DNA of 64,000 bases, taken from NCBI RefSeq assembly GCF_002355515.1, contig NZ_AP014809.1:4612501-4676500 (forward strand), given 5' to 3'. Under the pieces are notes generated by a model. The model was not told the origin of the DNA. It worked only from the letters and a program-made list of their open reading frames with translations, and did not search any database. Source of the DNA: Methylorubrum populi (GTDB lineage Bacteria > Pseudomonadota > Alphaproteobacteria > Rhizobiales > Beijerinckiaceae). Below are positions 1 to 8,850 of the stretch, piece after piece (position 1 is the stretch's first letter; each line of letters starts with the position of its first letter). A program made the translations under genes and the position numbers.

Positions 1-474
1 CATGCGGTCGGCCTCGTCGATGACGAGAAGCTCGACGCCGGTGAGCAGCAGCTTGCCGCGCTCGAAATGGTCGAGCAGGCGCCCCGGCGTCGCGATCAGC
101 ACGTCGGTGCCGCGGGTGAGCTTGGCGTCCTGGTCGGCGAAGGAGACGCCGCCGATGATCAGCGCCACGTTGAGCTTGTGGTTGGTGCCGTAGCGCTCGA
201 AATTCTCCTCGACCTGCGCCGCGAGTTCGCGGGTCGGCTCCAGGATCAGGGTGCGCGGCATGCGCGCCCGCGCCCGGCCGGTCTCCAGCATGGTCAGCAT
301 CGGCAGGGTGAAGGCGGCGGTCTTTCCGGTGCCGGTCTGGGCGATGCCGAGCACGTCGCGCCGGGCGAGCACGTGCGGGATCGCCTGGGCCTGGATCGGC
401 GTCGGCTCGGTGTAGCCGGCCGCGGAGACGGCTTGGAGTACCTTGTCACTCAGTCCAAGATCGGCGAAAGACAT
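1..474 (-). CDS. rhlE: DEAD-box ATP-dependent RNA helicase, RhlE-like, 5' part only
   Basis: The first 158 codons of a DEAD-box RNA helicase, which unwinds or remodels RNA duplexes using ATP in ribosome assembly and RNA decay. The gene starts at 474 (MSFADLGLS) and runs off the left edge. Visible in order: Q motif around residues 20-33 (GYTEPTPIQ), motif I AQTGTGKT at 45-52, motif Ia PTRELA at 80-85, a TPGR motif, and the DEAD box at 153-156. The window ends just after that motif, so motif SAT and the whole second RecA-like lobe are missing. The start and the first motifs look like RhlE-type helicases of alphaproteobacteria. The subfamily (RhlE rather than another DEAD-box group) is inferred because the C-terminal half is not visible. 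Confidence 0.9.
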   Translation of the reverse strand, partial: MSFADLGLSDKVLQAVSAAGYTEPTPIQAQAIPHVLARRDVLGIAQTGTGKTAAFTLPMLTMLETGRARARMPRTLILEPTRELAAQVEENFERYGTNHKLNVALIIGGVSFADQDAKLTRGTDVLIATPGRLLDHFERGKLLLTGVELLVIDEADRM

Positions 475-766
475 CGGGTGTGGGAAACCATTTGCGCGCG
501 TGGAGTGGGCCGATCTGGGGCTCAGAGCTCGCGCCGGCGGATGATCGCGAGAGCCGTGCGCGGTACGCCGTCACGCGTCCGAACGCGCGCGACACTTAGA
601 CCCCTCTGCCTGCTTGTCAATCGACCGTGCCCCCGCAGCCGCCTCCCGCGGGCCGAGTACCGTTGCGCCGCAAGCATCCCGCGATCCGCCCAAGCGGGTC
701 GGCGGCGGCGTTTTCGTGCCGGCGAGGAACCGGCCGCCGCCCGGAGCGCCGCCGTGACAGGACGCG

Positions 767-994
767 TCAGTTCGCGAGGTTTCCACGCAGCGTGCAGGGA
801 TCGAGGCGCGTCGTCCGCGCGCTGGTTCCGATCGAGCCGGTGACCTCGGGGTCGATCACGTGCACGCCCGGTTTGCCGGCCGGCTTGGCGACGTGGTGGG
901 CGAGGGCCGTGGCGCCGAGGCCGACGATCAGCGACATCTTGATCGTCCAGGCAAGGGGACCGCGCGGTCGGGGCGAGCCGGAATCGAGGGACAT
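767..994 (-). CDS. hypothetical small membrane protein
   Basis: A 75-residue reading frame starting at 994. It has one hydrophobic segment near residues 15-35 (WTIKMSLIVGLGATALAHHV) and a polar tail with a TGSIG motif of a kind common in short secreted or membrane proteins of Rhizobiales. The frame also continues upstream to 1183, but the extra N-terminus looks non-coding, so the internal ATG is preferred. No clear Shine-Dalgarno sequence is seen. No family is recognised. It lies in a gene-poor stretch between the helicase and the outer-membrane barrel gene. Confidence 0.4.
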   Translation of the reverse strand: MSLDSGSPRPRGPLAWTIKMSLIVGLGATALAHHVAKPAGKPGVHVIDPEVTGSIGTSARTTRLDPCTLRGNLAN

Positions 995-1343
995 GAACAG
1001 CGCAATCCGTCGGGCCGGCTCCGGGAGCGGGCGCCGGCGCGCCGAGGATCGCCCGAACAAGGTTAATGTGGGCTTACGATGATGGCGCAACCGATCGTTA
1101 ACCGTATATCCGGAAGACTTTCCTCCAGAATTTGACTGTTGCCAGGTTTCGACAAGACGAGCCGTCGATGTGCGCAATGACACATCGGGCCTGATCGAGT
1201 CCTCACGGCCGGGTAAGCTTCACCTTTCGTTGACGGGTTCGGGTGCATTGAACGCTTCATCGCAGGAGGGCGACGGATACCGGGGAGGATCCCCGGACCA
1301 CTTCACACCAACACCGGCTCCCGCCAAACCAGGACACGACACG
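995..1343. other. intergenic region upstream of the outer-membrane barrel gene
   Basis: This gap of about 350 bases has no convincing gene; the frames crossing it read as shadows. It should contain the promoter and 5' leader of the barrel gene at 1344. TTGAC-like hexamers occur at about 1132 and 1230, but neither has a convincing -10 partner, so no promoter is called. Confidence 0.4.
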
Positions 1344-2210
1344 ATGAAAAGCCTGCTTCTCGCTTCGAGCGCGCTCGTTGCCGCCACGGTCGCCGCCTCG
1401 GCCGCCGACCTTCCGCGCCGCGCCGCCCCGCCGCCGGTGTTCCAGCCGGTGCCGGTCTTCACCTGGACGGGCTTCTACGCCGGTTTCAACGCCGGCTACG
1501 GCTTCGGTACCCAGGACGACCGCGCCCCGACCGTGATCGGCGTCGGCCCGGCCTCCCTGCTCGTGCCCCCGGGCACCACCGCCGTGGTGGCCTTCAACAA
1601 CCGCGAGTCCAACGAGGGCTTCGTCGGCGGTGGCCAGATCGGCTACAACTATCAGTTCACCCCGGGCTCCGGTGTCGTGATCGGTGTCGAGGCGGACGCC
1701 CAGTACGCCGATTTCGGCCGTAACCGGAACCGCTTCCTCACGACCAGCCCGCTGGCGGCCCAGCAGGTGTTCAACCCGGGCGGCCTCTCCGGCCTCGACT
1801 TCTTCGGCACCGTCCGCGGTCGCCTCGGCTACGCCTTCGACCGTACCCTCGTGTACGGCACCGGCGGCTTCGCCTACGGCTCGGGCGGCGGTCGCGAGTT
1901 CGGCACCGGCGTGTCGAGCGACGACTTCCAGACCGGCTGGGTCGCGGGTGGCGGTGTCGAGTACGCTCTCCCGACCGACTCGTTCCTGAACTTCTTCAAG
2001 TCCTCGGCCGTGACGCTGAAGGTCGAAGGTCTCTACGTGAACCTCGACCGCAACTCCGGCGGCCGCGGCGCCTTCGCGGTCGACAACGCGGGCCGCACGG
2101 TCACCGTGACCAACCCGGGCGTCGTGCTCGTCAGCGGCGGTCAGCAGGTCCGCGACACCGAGTTCGCCGTCGTCCGCGCCGGCCTGAACTACAAGTTCGG
2201 CTCGTACTAA
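1344..2210 (+). CDS. outer-membrane beta-barrel protein (Omp25/porin-like family)
   Basis: A 288-residue exported protein. It begins with a classic signal peptide (MKSLLLASSALVAATVAASA, cleavage before ADLPRR), then a Pro-rich linker and the 'FTWTGFYAGFNAGYGFG' pattern typical of Omp25/RopB-like 8-strand barrels of Rhizobiales. The rest alternates aromatic and Gly/Asn-rich strands and ends with RAGLNYKFGSY, a barrel-type C-terminal strand with a terminal aromatic residue for BAM recognition. The ATG at 1344 was chosen over the longer frame from 1170 because the signal peptide starts there. It is monocistronic, followed by a hairpin terminator at about 2378. Role inferred: an abundant structural or surface protein of the outer membrane. 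Confidence 0.9.
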   Translation: MKSLLLASSALVAATVAASAADLPRRAAPPPVFQPVPVFTWTGFYAGFNAGYGFGTQDDRAPTVIGVGPASLLVPPGTTAVVAFNNRESNEGFVGGGQIGYNYQFTPGSGVVIGVEADAQYADFGRNRNRFLTTSPLAAQQVFNPGGLSGLDFFGTVRGRLGYAFDRTLVYGTGGFAYGSGGGREFGTGVSSDDFQTGWVAGGGVEYALPTDSFLNFFKSSAVTLKVEGLYVNLDRNSGGRGAFAVDNAGRTVTVTNPGVVLVSGGQQVRDTEFAVVRAGLNYKFGSY

Positions 2211-2537
2211 TACCAAGCGGCCCGGATCATGACCGATGGTCCTGTTCCGGGCGTCCGGCGGACGACCGCCGCCGCACCGTCGCGCGGGCCATCGGCGGTG
2301 AGTCATGATCATCGCCGATTGGCATAAGATCCGGATCCCCCGGCGGTCCCCACCGGACCGCCGGGCTTCCCCGAAAGAGCCCGGCCGCGCGCCGGGCTTT
2401 TTCGCGTTGGATGCCTCGCCTCCAGCCGATGTCGCGGTTAAGGTCTTGTTGACCATCCCGGCCGATTCTGGACGGCCCGGACGCCCCGATGCGGGGACCG
2501 GCGCCCGCAACCGCCACGGCGAGACCCGCGCATCCGC
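2211..2537. other. intergenic region with terminator
   Basis: About 330 bases between the barrel gene and the small secreted-protein gene. The only supported element is the hairpin terminator at 2378-2402; no gene is seen. Confidence 0.4.
2378..2402 (+). terminator. rho-independent terminator
   Basis: Perfect 8-bp stem AGCCCGGC/GCCGGGCT with a 5-nt loop, followed by a run of five T. It lies about 170 bases downstream of the barrel gene stop and fits termination of plus-strand transcription. Confidence 0.75.
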
Positions 2538-2978
2538 ATGACAACCGGCATGAGATCGGACCGTACGGCAGGACGCGCCGCACGGTGGGCCGCCTCGGCG
2601 TGCCCGGGGCGTAGGGCGGTCCGCGCAGCCGCCCTGCTCGGGATCCTCTGCGGTTCGATCACCGCTGTGCGGGCGCAGGAGCCGCTCTACCTGCGGATCC
2701 GCGCGAACCCGGAAGCCCGGCTCGACGGGGCTGCGGCGGCCGGGCCGACGGGCGGCCCGCCCGCCGCCGGGACCGCGCGCAGGGAATCCGCCTGGGAGCG
2801 CAGCGACCGGCGCGCCCGGATCGCGATCGCCTCGGTCTGCACCGGATGCCTCGCCGGGCGTTCTGCCCTGCAGGCGTTCATGCCCTCCTCCGTGGCGGAA
2901 GCGCCGGCCTCCGACGCGCCTTCGCCGCTTTCCTCACCCTCTCCCTCGCCCTTTGCACCGACAGCAGGTGACCCATGA
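2538..2978 (+). CDS. hypothetical exported protein
   Basis: A 146-residue protein with an Arg-rich N-terminus and then a hydrophobic stretch (AVRAAALLGILCGSITAVRA) ending in a likely signal-peptidase site before QEPLYLRIR. The body has two cysteines close together (CTGC) and a Ser/Pro-rich tail. Its stop overlaps the start of the next gene as ATGA (2975-2978), which implies translational coupling and supports both genes. No known family is recognised. An ATG at 2550 is an alternative start that would still keep the signal sequence. Confidence 0.6.
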   Translation: MTTGMRSDRTAGRAARWAASACPGRRAVRAAALLGILCGSITAVRAQEPLYLRIRANPEARLDGAAAAGPTGGPPAAGTARRESAWERSDRRARIAIASVCTGCLAGRSALQAFMPSSVAEAPASDAPSPLSSPSPSPFAPTAGDP

Positions 2979-3379
2979 CCCAGGCCCACCCGACCACCGG
3001 CGCGACCGTCGATCCGGAATGCCCGGTCTCGCTCGAACTGCTCGGCGAGGTCTACCGCGCCGACGAGTACGATCTGCCCTACATCCTCGAGACGATCCCG
3101 GCCCTGACCCGGGCCAAGCTCGCGGCCTATCTCTACGGCAAAAGCCACATGCACCAGCTCGGCCTGAAGGTCGCTCGCGCCTGCGAGCGCGAGGATCTGA
3201 TCCGGGCCGTGGGCGAGATCGGCTCGGTGATCTACGGCCAGTCCCGTCTGAAGCCGGCCCAGGCGGCGCCCGAGGCCGAGGTGCCGGTCGCGCGCGGCCG
3301 GGGCGCCCAGGCGGCCCAGCCGAAGAAGGTCAAGATCAGCCTCGGCGGCTCCGCCGCCAAGGGCCGCAGCTTCGACTGA
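2975..3379 (+). CDS. conserved hypothetical protein
   Basis: A 134-residue soluble protein that starts inside the stop codon of the upstream gene (ATGA). Residues about 15-90 look helical and contain a motif around ECPVSLELLGEVYRADEYDL and 'YGKSHMHQLGLKVARACER'. The C-terminal 40 residues are Ala/Arg/Lys-rich and probably disordered (PKKVKISLGG). No signal peptide. I do not recognise a family; the acidic helical domain with a basic tail suggests a small interaction or nucleic-acid-associated protein, but that is a guess. Confidence 0.65.
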   Translation: MTQAHPTTGATVDPECPVSLELLGEVYRADEYDLPYILETIPALTRAKLAAYLYGKSHMHQLGLKVARACEREDLIRAVGEIGSVIYGQSRLKPAQAAPEAEVPVARGRGAQAAQPKKVKISLGGSAAKGRSFD

Positions 3380-3564
3380 GCGCGGACACCTGTTTCGGCC
3401 GCCGCGATCACCGGTGGTGGCCGGAACGGGGCCTCTCGATCTTGTAGTCTCGATTTGTGTCTTTGCGTCGCTCCAAAGCGCGGCCATAGGCGAGCGCGGC
3501 TTGCTTCTGTCGGTTCGGATGTCCGTTGGAAGCGAGGCCGCATGGTGACCAGAGGATCCATTCG

Positions 3565-3837
3565 ATGTTCGCGACGTGGTGGAAGCTCGGCCTCGACACG
3601 ACCCTGCTCGCCTTCGAGGCCCAGTCGGTGATCGCCCTGCGGATGGCCAAGCTCGCGGCCGGCGGCACCGCCGCGCAGGCGGAGGCGCAGCGCATGGTGA
3701 GCGAGAAGGTGCTCGCGGCCGGCGAGGCGGCGATGCAGCTCGCCACGGGCGCCTCCCACGGGGCGGTGGTGGCCGGCTATCGCCGCAAGGTGCGGGCGAA
3801 CCACCGCCGTCTCTCCCGCGGTGCGAAACGCGGTTAA
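3565..3837 (+). CDS. conserved hypothetical protein of alphaproteobacteria
   Basis: A 90-residue protein starting MFATWWKLG at 3565; the frame continues upstream to 3526 but that part is not protein-like. The pattern WWKLGLDTTLLAFEAQSVIALRM, an Ala-rich helix ending in RMVSEKVLAAGEA, and the basic end YRRKVRANHRRLS resemble short hypothetical proteins seen often in Rhizobiales. It reads as two or three amphipathic helices with a basic C-terminus, somewhat phasin-like, but a phasin role cannot be claimed. It is monocistronic between two other small genes. Confidence 0.7.
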   Translation: MFATWWKLGLDTTLLAFEAQSVIALRMAKLAAGGTAAQAEAQRMVSEKVLAAGEAAMQLATGASHGAVVAGYRRKVRANHRRLSRGAKRG

Positions 3838-3899
3838 CCGACTCTTAACCATGAACTTCCATCGTTCGAACTCACGTCGGACGATTTCGGGAGAGCTTC

Positions 3900-4316
3900 A
3901 TGGTGGTGTGCGAGAACAGCGTGCGCGAGCGCGCCTACTACATCTGGGAAGGCGAGGGCCGGGTGTTCGGCCGGGCCGAGGCCCACTGGCTGCAGGCCGA
4001 GGCCGAGCTGCGGCGGACCGTGCCGGCGCTCGAGGCCGAGGCGGTCGCCGCTCCGGTCAAGGCCGCCAAGCCCCGTGCCAGCCGCGCCAAGGCCGTCCAG
4101 ACGCCGGTCACGGCTCCTGCCAAGACCGTCGCCAAGACCGTCGCCAAGACTGTCGCCAAGATCGCCGAAAAGGCCGCCGAGAAGCCCGCTGCCAAGGCGG
4201 TGAAGGCGGCGCCCAAGACGACCTCCAAGACGGGTTCCAAGACGGCTTCCAAGGTTCAGCCGGCCGCCGGCCGCGCCAAGTCCCGCGCCGGAGCCGAGGC
4301 TGTCGTCCTCCACTGA
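3900..4316 (+). CDS. DUF2934 protein with Lys/Ala-rich histone-like tail
   Basis: A 138-residue protein. Residues about 8-35 (RAYYIWEGEGRVFGRAEAHW) match the short DUF2934 motif, a roughly 30-residue helical domain common in Rhizobiales. The remaining 100 residues are Ala, Lys, Thr and Val rich with repeated AKTV units, like histone H1-type or AlgP-type tails. The AKTV run is encoded by four tandem 12-bp units at 4119-4166, so its length may vary between strains. No signal peptide. Nucleoid binding is plausible from composition but inferred. A hairpin follows the stop. Confidence 0.8.
   Translation: MVVCENSVRERAYYIWEGEGRVFGRAEAHWLQAEAELRRTVPALEAEAVAAPVKAAKPRASRAKAVQTPVTAPAKTVAKTVAKTVAKIAEKAAEKPAAKAVKAAPKTTSKTGSKTASKVQPAAGRAKSRAGAEAVVLH
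4119..4166 (+). repeat. four tandem 12-bp repeats inside the DUF2934 gene
   Basis: Units GCCAAGACCGTC (4119-4130), the same (4131-4142), GCCAAGACTGTC (4143-4154) and GCCAAGATCGCC (4155-4166). They encode AKTV, AKTV, AKTV, AKIA. Being in frame, unit loss or gain would change tail length without a frameshift. Confidence 0.8.
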
Positions 4317-4346
4317 GCCGCTCCCCTGAACGGAACGCGGTTCGAG

Positions 4347-4383
4347 AGCCCGCCGTCCCCCGAGGATGGCGGGCTTCGCTTTT
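4347..4383 (+). terminator. probable rho-independent terminator
   Basis: Perfect 8-bp stem AGCCCGCC/GGCGGGCT around a 13-nt loop, followed by a T-rich stretch (TCGCTTTT). It lies 30 bases after the DUF2934 gene stop. Confidence 0.6.
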
Positions 4384-4581
4384 CGGGGTACCGCCCGCGA
4401 AAGCGGGGCCGCCGCCTTTCGGGGAAGCCGATACAAGACCGCGAGGCAGATGCAGGAATGCGGGGCGGGCAATCGCACCGGGAACGCCGGCGAGGCTCGG
4501 CCGTTTCCCCTCACGCTCCGCGGGCGGGGCCCGCCCGGGATGCACTCCCGGAGCATTTCCAGGATCGAGGACGGACGAGCG

Positions 4582-4872
4582 ATGCGCGCGCTGATCGGAC
4601 GAGGTGCTGCCGCCGTTTTTCTCGGCACGATGCTGGCGGCCGGCGCCGCGGCGGCGGGGCCGCTGGGGGCAGGGGATGCGTTCTACACCGGGCCCGCCGT
4701 GCCGGCGGTGAGCGGTCGGGCACCGTGGAGTGCGCCCTGGGAGTACGATTCCGGCAGCGGAAACGATCGCCGTCCCGAACTGCCCTACTATCAGCAGGGG
4801 CGCGGCCAGCAGACCGGCGGACCGGCCCGCAACCTCCTGCCCGACGACGGCCTCCACCTCTTCCCGCGCTGA
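4582..4872 (+). CDS. hypothetical exported protein
   Basis: A 96-residue protein starting at 4582 with a signal peptide (MRALIGRGAAAVFLGTMLAAGAAAAG). The mature part is about 70 residues, rich in Pro, Gly, Tyr and Asp, without cysteines, and ends NLLPDDGLHLFPR. The longer upstream frame (from 4366) overlaps the terminator and is rejected. The HAD phosphatase starts 12 bases downstream, so the two genes are probably cotranscribed. No family recognised. Confidence 0.6.
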   Translation: MRALIGRGAAAVFLGTMLAAGAAAAGPLGAGDAFYTGPAVPAVSGRAPWSAPWEYDSGSGNDRRPELPYYQQGRGQQTGGPARNLLPDDGLHLFPR

Positions 4873-4884
4873 CGGCGGGTCCGC

Positions 4885-5556
4885 ATGTCCGCCCGCGTCA
4901 AGGCCGTCGTGTTCGACATCGACGGCACGCTGCTCGATAGCGTCGATCTGCATGCCCGCGCCTGGGTCGAGGCCTTCGCGCATTTCGGGATCGAGACGGA
5001 GGAGGCGGAGGTCCGCCACCAGATCGGCAAGGGCGGCGACCAGTTGCTGCCGGTCTTCGTGGACGCGGATCGGCTGGCCCGCGAGGGCAAGGCGATCGAA
5101 GACTACCGCTCGGATCTGTTCAAGCGAGCCTACCTCTCGCAGGCCAAGCCATTCCCCGCGGTGAGGGCACTGCTCAGCCATGTCCGAGATGCAGGCCAGA
5201 CCGTCGCCCTCGCCTCCTCCGGCAAGGCGGACGAGGTCGAGAACTATCAGAAGATCCTCGGCATCACGGATCTCGTCGACGTGGTGACGACCTCCGACGA
5301 TGCCGACCGCTCCAAGCCGCATCCCGACATTTTCGAAGCGGTGCTGGAAAAGCTTCCCGGCCTCCAGAAGGAGGCGGTGATGGTGGTCGGTGACACGCCC
5401 TACGATGCGCAAGCCGCTGCCCGTGCTGGACTTTCGACGATCGGAGTCCTCTGCGGCGGTTTCGCTGAGGCCGAGCTTTCGGCGGCCGGCTGCGTCGCGA
5501 TTTACCGCGATCCGCAGGACCTGCTCGACGGCTACGCGCGCTCGCCCCTCGCCTGA
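4885..5556 (+). CDS. HAD-superfamily hydrolase, phosphoglycolate phosphatase-like
   Basis: A 223-residue cytoplasmic phosphatase of the HAD subfamily I (beta-phosphoglucomutase/Gph type). Motif I FDIDGTLLDS gives nucleophile Asp11 and acid/base Asp13. A helical cap follows (residues about 18-85), then motif II LASSGK, motif III Lys in SKPHPDIF, and motif IV VGDTPYDAQAA. It removes phosphate from a small sugar phosphate or phosphoglycolate via a phospho-aspartate; the exact substrate cannot be read from sequence. It follows the small exported-protein gene by 12 bases. Confidence 0.88.
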   Translation: MSARVKAVVFDIDGTLLDSVDLHARAWVEAFAHFGIETEEAEVRHQIGKGGDQLLPVFVDADRLAREGKAIEDYRSDLFKRAYLSQAKPFPAVRALLSHVRDAGQTVALASSGKADEVENYQKILGITDLVDVVTTSDDADRSKPHPDIFEAVLEKLPGLQKEAVMVVGDTPYDAQAAARAGLSTIGVLCGGFAEAELSAAGCVAIYRDPQDLLDGYARSPLA

Positions 5557-5726
5557 TGTCCGGTCCGGCCGCCTGACTGCGACGGGGCGGTGTCAAAAAG
5601 CTGTGAGGCACTGTTGGCGCCTCCCAAGGAAGCGCTAACTGCGAGCCGGCAAACCTATGGCCATGCGATTTGGAACCGTTTAAGAGCGCGCCCCGCGGGG
5701 GGCGAGCCCGCTTTCGGATACGACTC

Positions 5727-5924
5727 ATGCAGACCACGGCCGAGACGTTCGTGACGACCTCGAAATCCCTCCAGCAGCAGGTCGCCGAGGCCATCGAGGA
5801 CCGGGCGCTGCCGATCAGCCGGCTCCTGCGCCTGATGTGGGCCCTGGATGCCGATCGCAGTGCCGCCAACCAGAATCTGCGGGCCCAGCTCCGCGCCCGG
5901 ATCGGTGCCCCGCTGAGCGCCTGA
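5727..5924 (+). CDS. hypothetical small protein
   Basis: A 65-residue, mostly helical protein (MQTTAETFVTTSKSLQQQV...). The ATG at 5727 is preferred to the longer frame from 5670. No membrane segment, no cysteines and no recognised family; the Leu/Arg/Asn-rich second half (RLLRLMWALDADRSAANQN) could form a helical pair. It converges with the ABC ATPase gene, whose stop is at 6035. Confidence 0.5.
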   Translation: MQTTAETFVTTSKSLQQQVAEAIEDRALPISRLLRLMWALDADRSAANQNLRAQLRARIGAPLSA

Positions 5925-6034
5925 CATTTTGCCGTTCTGCTGCGCGGCTTGAAGCCACGCGCGAACAGGCCTTCTCAACGTCCGGAAAACACTTGCCTTT
6001 CGGCGCCTGCACGGCACCGGAAGGCAATGTTGTT

Positions 6035-6727
<693 letters not shown>

Positions 6728-6850
6728 CAGGCACCGACCGATCTTGATGAGCGACTTGGGAGCCACACGAGCCGCCACACGGGCTGCTCCGAGCGAAAGG
6801 ATACGGTCTTGCACCACGCGAACGAGGCGGAGGCCGGATCCGGCAGGCTT

Positions 6851-7594
6851 GTGTCACGCCTTTTGTCACGCTTGGACGCCCGGCGCGAGGCGGACGGGTC
6901 CGATGTGGGGCTGCGCCGGCCGGACCGCAGGGCCGCGCTGATGCTCCTCTTCGCCGCAGCCACGCTCGTTGGCGCCGCCGCTCTGCGGCCCGGCGCCGCG
7001 CGGGCCGAGCAGCCGCCCCTGAAGCTCGTGGCCCTGGGCGACAGCCTCACCGCGGGCTACCGCCTGCCGGCCGATGCCGCCTTCCCCGCGGTGCTGGAGC
7101 GGGCGCTGAAGGCCAAGGGGTACAAGGTCGAGATCGCCAATGCCGGGGTTTCGGGCGACACCAGCACCGGAGGGCTCGACCGGCTCGACTGGTCGGTGCC
7201 GGATGGGACCCAGGGGGTGATTCTCGAACTCGGCGCCAACGACATGCTGCGCGGCACCGATCCGGCGGTGACCCGCAAGGCGCTGGAGACGATCATCGTG
7301 CGGCTGAAGGAGCGCGGCATCCCGGTGCTGCTCGCCGGCATGCTGGCGGCCCCCAATCTCGGCGCCGAGTACCGCGCCCGGTTCGACGCCATCTATCCCG
7401 ATCTCGCGAAAGCGCACGACCTCGTGCTCTACCCGTTCTTCCTCGACGGTGTTGCGGGCCAGCGCGCCAACACCATGGATGACGGGCTGCACCCCACCGC
7501 CAAGGGCGTCGAGCGGGTGGTCGAGGGCATTCGGCCCACCGTCGAGACCTTCCTCGGCCGCCTCGGGCAGGCGCCGGAGCCGAAGGGACAGTAG
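6851..7594 (+). CDS. tesA: TesA-like GDSL arylesterase/lysophospholipase, exported
   Basis: An SGNH/GDSL hydrolase. Counting from a GTG start at 6851 (247 residues): block I GDSL with nucleophile Ser65, block III Asn in GANDML, and block V DGLHP with catalytic Asp211 and His214. The hydrophobic stretch LMLLFAAATLVGAAAL ending in ARA is a signal peptide, so the enzyme acts in the periplasm on esters, thioesters or lysophospholipids. The ATG at 6941 is an alternative start, but it would leave the signal peptide without the basic n-region (RRPDRRAAL), so GTG 6851 is preferred with moderate certainty. It is divergent from the YbbA-like ATPase and followed two bases later by thpR. Confidence 0.88.
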   Translation: MSRLLSRLDARREADGSDVGLRRPDRRAALMLLFAAATLVGAAALRPGAARAEQPPLKLVALGDSLTAGYRLPADAAFPAVLERALKAKGYKVEIANAGVSGDTSTGGLDRLDWSVPDGTQGVILELGANDMLRGTDPAVTRKALETIIVRLKERGIPVLLAGMLAAPNLGAEYRARFDAIYPDLAKAHDLVLYPFFLDGVAGQRANTMDDGLHPTAKGVERVVEGIRPTVETFLGRLGQAPEPKGQ

Positions 7595-7596
7595 CG

Positions 7597-8172
7597 ATGC
7601 CGCGCCTGTTCACCGGCCTGGAGATCCCGCCGGAGATCGCCGAGCGGCTGTCGTTCTTCCGCGGCGGCCTGCCCGGCGCGCGCTGGATCGAGCCGTCGGA
7701 CTACCACATCACCCTGCGCTTCCTCGGCGAGGTCGACGAGGTGGTCGCCGCCGATCTCGATGCGGGGCTGGCCGAGGCGCGGGCGCGCCCGGCCTTCAGC
7801 GTGACCCTCGACGGGCTCGCGAGCTTCGGCGGCGACCGGCCGCGGGCGATCTACGCCTCCGTCGTGCCGAGTCCGGACCTGACCGATCTGCAGGAGGAGC
7901 ACGAGCGCATCGCCCGCCGGGCCGGCGCGGCGCCGGAGCGGCGCAAGTTCACGCCCCACGTGACGCTCGCCCGGCTCAATCGCGAGGCCGGGCCGGAGGC
8001 TGTGGCGCGCACCCTCAGCGAGGCCGGCGTGTTCCCCCGCCTCACCTTCACGGCGCGGCGCGCCGCCCTGTTCTCCGCCCGCACCTCGCGCGGCGGCGGC
8101 CCCTACCTCGTCGAGGCGGCCTATTCCTTCGGGGGCGGGGATTTCGAGCCGGGAGAGGGGGAAGACGACTAG
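7597..8172 (+). CDS. thpR: RNA 2',3'-cyclic phosphodiesterase (2H family)
   Basis: A 191-residue member of the 2H phosphoesterase (LigT/ThpR) family, which opens 2',3'-cyclic phosphate RNA ends to 2'-phosphates and is also known for reversible 2'-5' RNA ligation. The two catalytic HxTx motifs are present: HITL (His37, Thr39) and HVTL (His121, Thr123). The N-terminus MPRLFTGLEIPPEI and the GARWIEPSDYHITLRFLGEV block are typical. It starts two bases after the tesA-like stop, so the two are probably one transcript. Confidence 0.9.
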   Translation: MPRLFTGLEIPPEIAERLSFFRGGLPGARWIEPSDYHITLRFLGEVDEVVAADLDAGLAEARARPAFSVTLDGLASFGGDRPRAIYASVVPSPDLTDLQEEHERIARRAGAAPERRKFTPHVTLARLNREAGPEAVARTLSEAGVFPRLTFTARRAALFSARTSRGGGPYLVEAAYSFGGGDFEPGEGEDD

Positions 8173-8252
8173 CCCCGGGAAGGCCCGCCGCGTTCCGCCC
8201 TTGCTTTGGGCGTCCGGTTGCGGCATGACGCGAGCCGCGCCGCGCGCGCCGT

Positions 8253-8329
8253 AGGAGTGTAGCTCAACTGGTCAGAGCACCGGTCTCCAAAACCGGGGGT
8301 TGGGGGTTCGAGTCCCTCCACTCCTGCCA
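8253..8329 (+). tRNA. tRNA-Trp (anticodon CCA)
   Basis: A full cloverleaf of 77 nt: acceptor stem AGGAGTG/CACTCCT, D-arm GCTC/GAGC, anticodon stem CCGGT/ACCGG with loop CTCCAAA (anticodon CCA), T-arm GGGGG/CCCTC with loop TTCGAGT, discriminator G and an encoded CCA end. It lies just upstream of secE, as in many alphaproteobacteria. Confidence 0.95.
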
Positions 8330-8502
8330 CGGCGCAGCCTAACTGCTCCTCGCGGCGGCCCTCTTTCGAACCCATCGACAAGCCGGATCACTTGCGCTAG
8401 AGCGGGCGCATTCCGAGATCCTCAGAATCCGTCGGTGTGGGACGTTTCGTCCGCGCACCGCGATCGGCGGTTCCCGGAGCCCTGTCCGGTTTCAGTTGCG
8501 CC

Positions 8503-8805
8503 ATGGCATCGAACGAAGCGACCAAGAAAGCCGACGCGGCGCGCGGACCCAATCGCGGCGCGGCGCCCGTACCGCCCCAGCGCGCGACGCCGCCCGCGCG
8601 CCCGGCCCCGAAGCGCGTCGGCCCGGCCGAGTTCCTGGGCCAGGTGCGCGACGAGGCCCGCAAGGTCACGTGGCCGACCCGCAAGGAGACCACCGTCACC
8701 ACGATGATGGTGTTCATCATGGTGGTGGTCGCGAGCCTGTTCTTCGTCGCCGTCGATCAGGTGCTGCGCGTCGGCGTCGGCTTCATCCTGGGCATCGGCG
8801 CCTAA
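8503..8805 (+). CDS. secE: preprotein translocase subunit SecE
   Basis: A 100-residue SecE, the small clamp subunit of the SecYEG channel in the inner membrane. A disordered Ala/Pro/Arg-rich N-terminus (about 40 residues) precedes the conserved amphipathic segment FLGQVRDEARKVTWPTRKET and a single membrane helix (VFIMVVVASLFFVAVDQVL). ATG 8503 was chosen; the longer frame from 8437 lacks family character. It is followed 45 bases later by nusG, the universal secE-nusG order. Confidence 0.95.
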   Translation: MASNEATKKADAARGPNRGAAPVPPQRATPPARPAPKRVGPAEFLGQVRDEARKVTWPTRKETTVTTMMVFIMVVVASLFFVAVDQVLRVGVGFILGIGA

Positions 8806-8850
8806 CGATCGTTTCGGGCGTTCCCGGACGCCGAGGAGTTGAGAAGACCC

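Noticed and set aside
1257..2510. Long minus-strand frame opposite the outer-membrane barrel gene
   Set aside because: Its composition is that of a GC-rich shadow frame, and the plus strand has a clear signal peptide and barrel.
6851..6870. TGTCAC repeats resembling a Pho box before the tesA-like gene
   Set aside because: The two GTCAC units are 12 bases apart, not 11, and lie within the proposed N-terminal codons.
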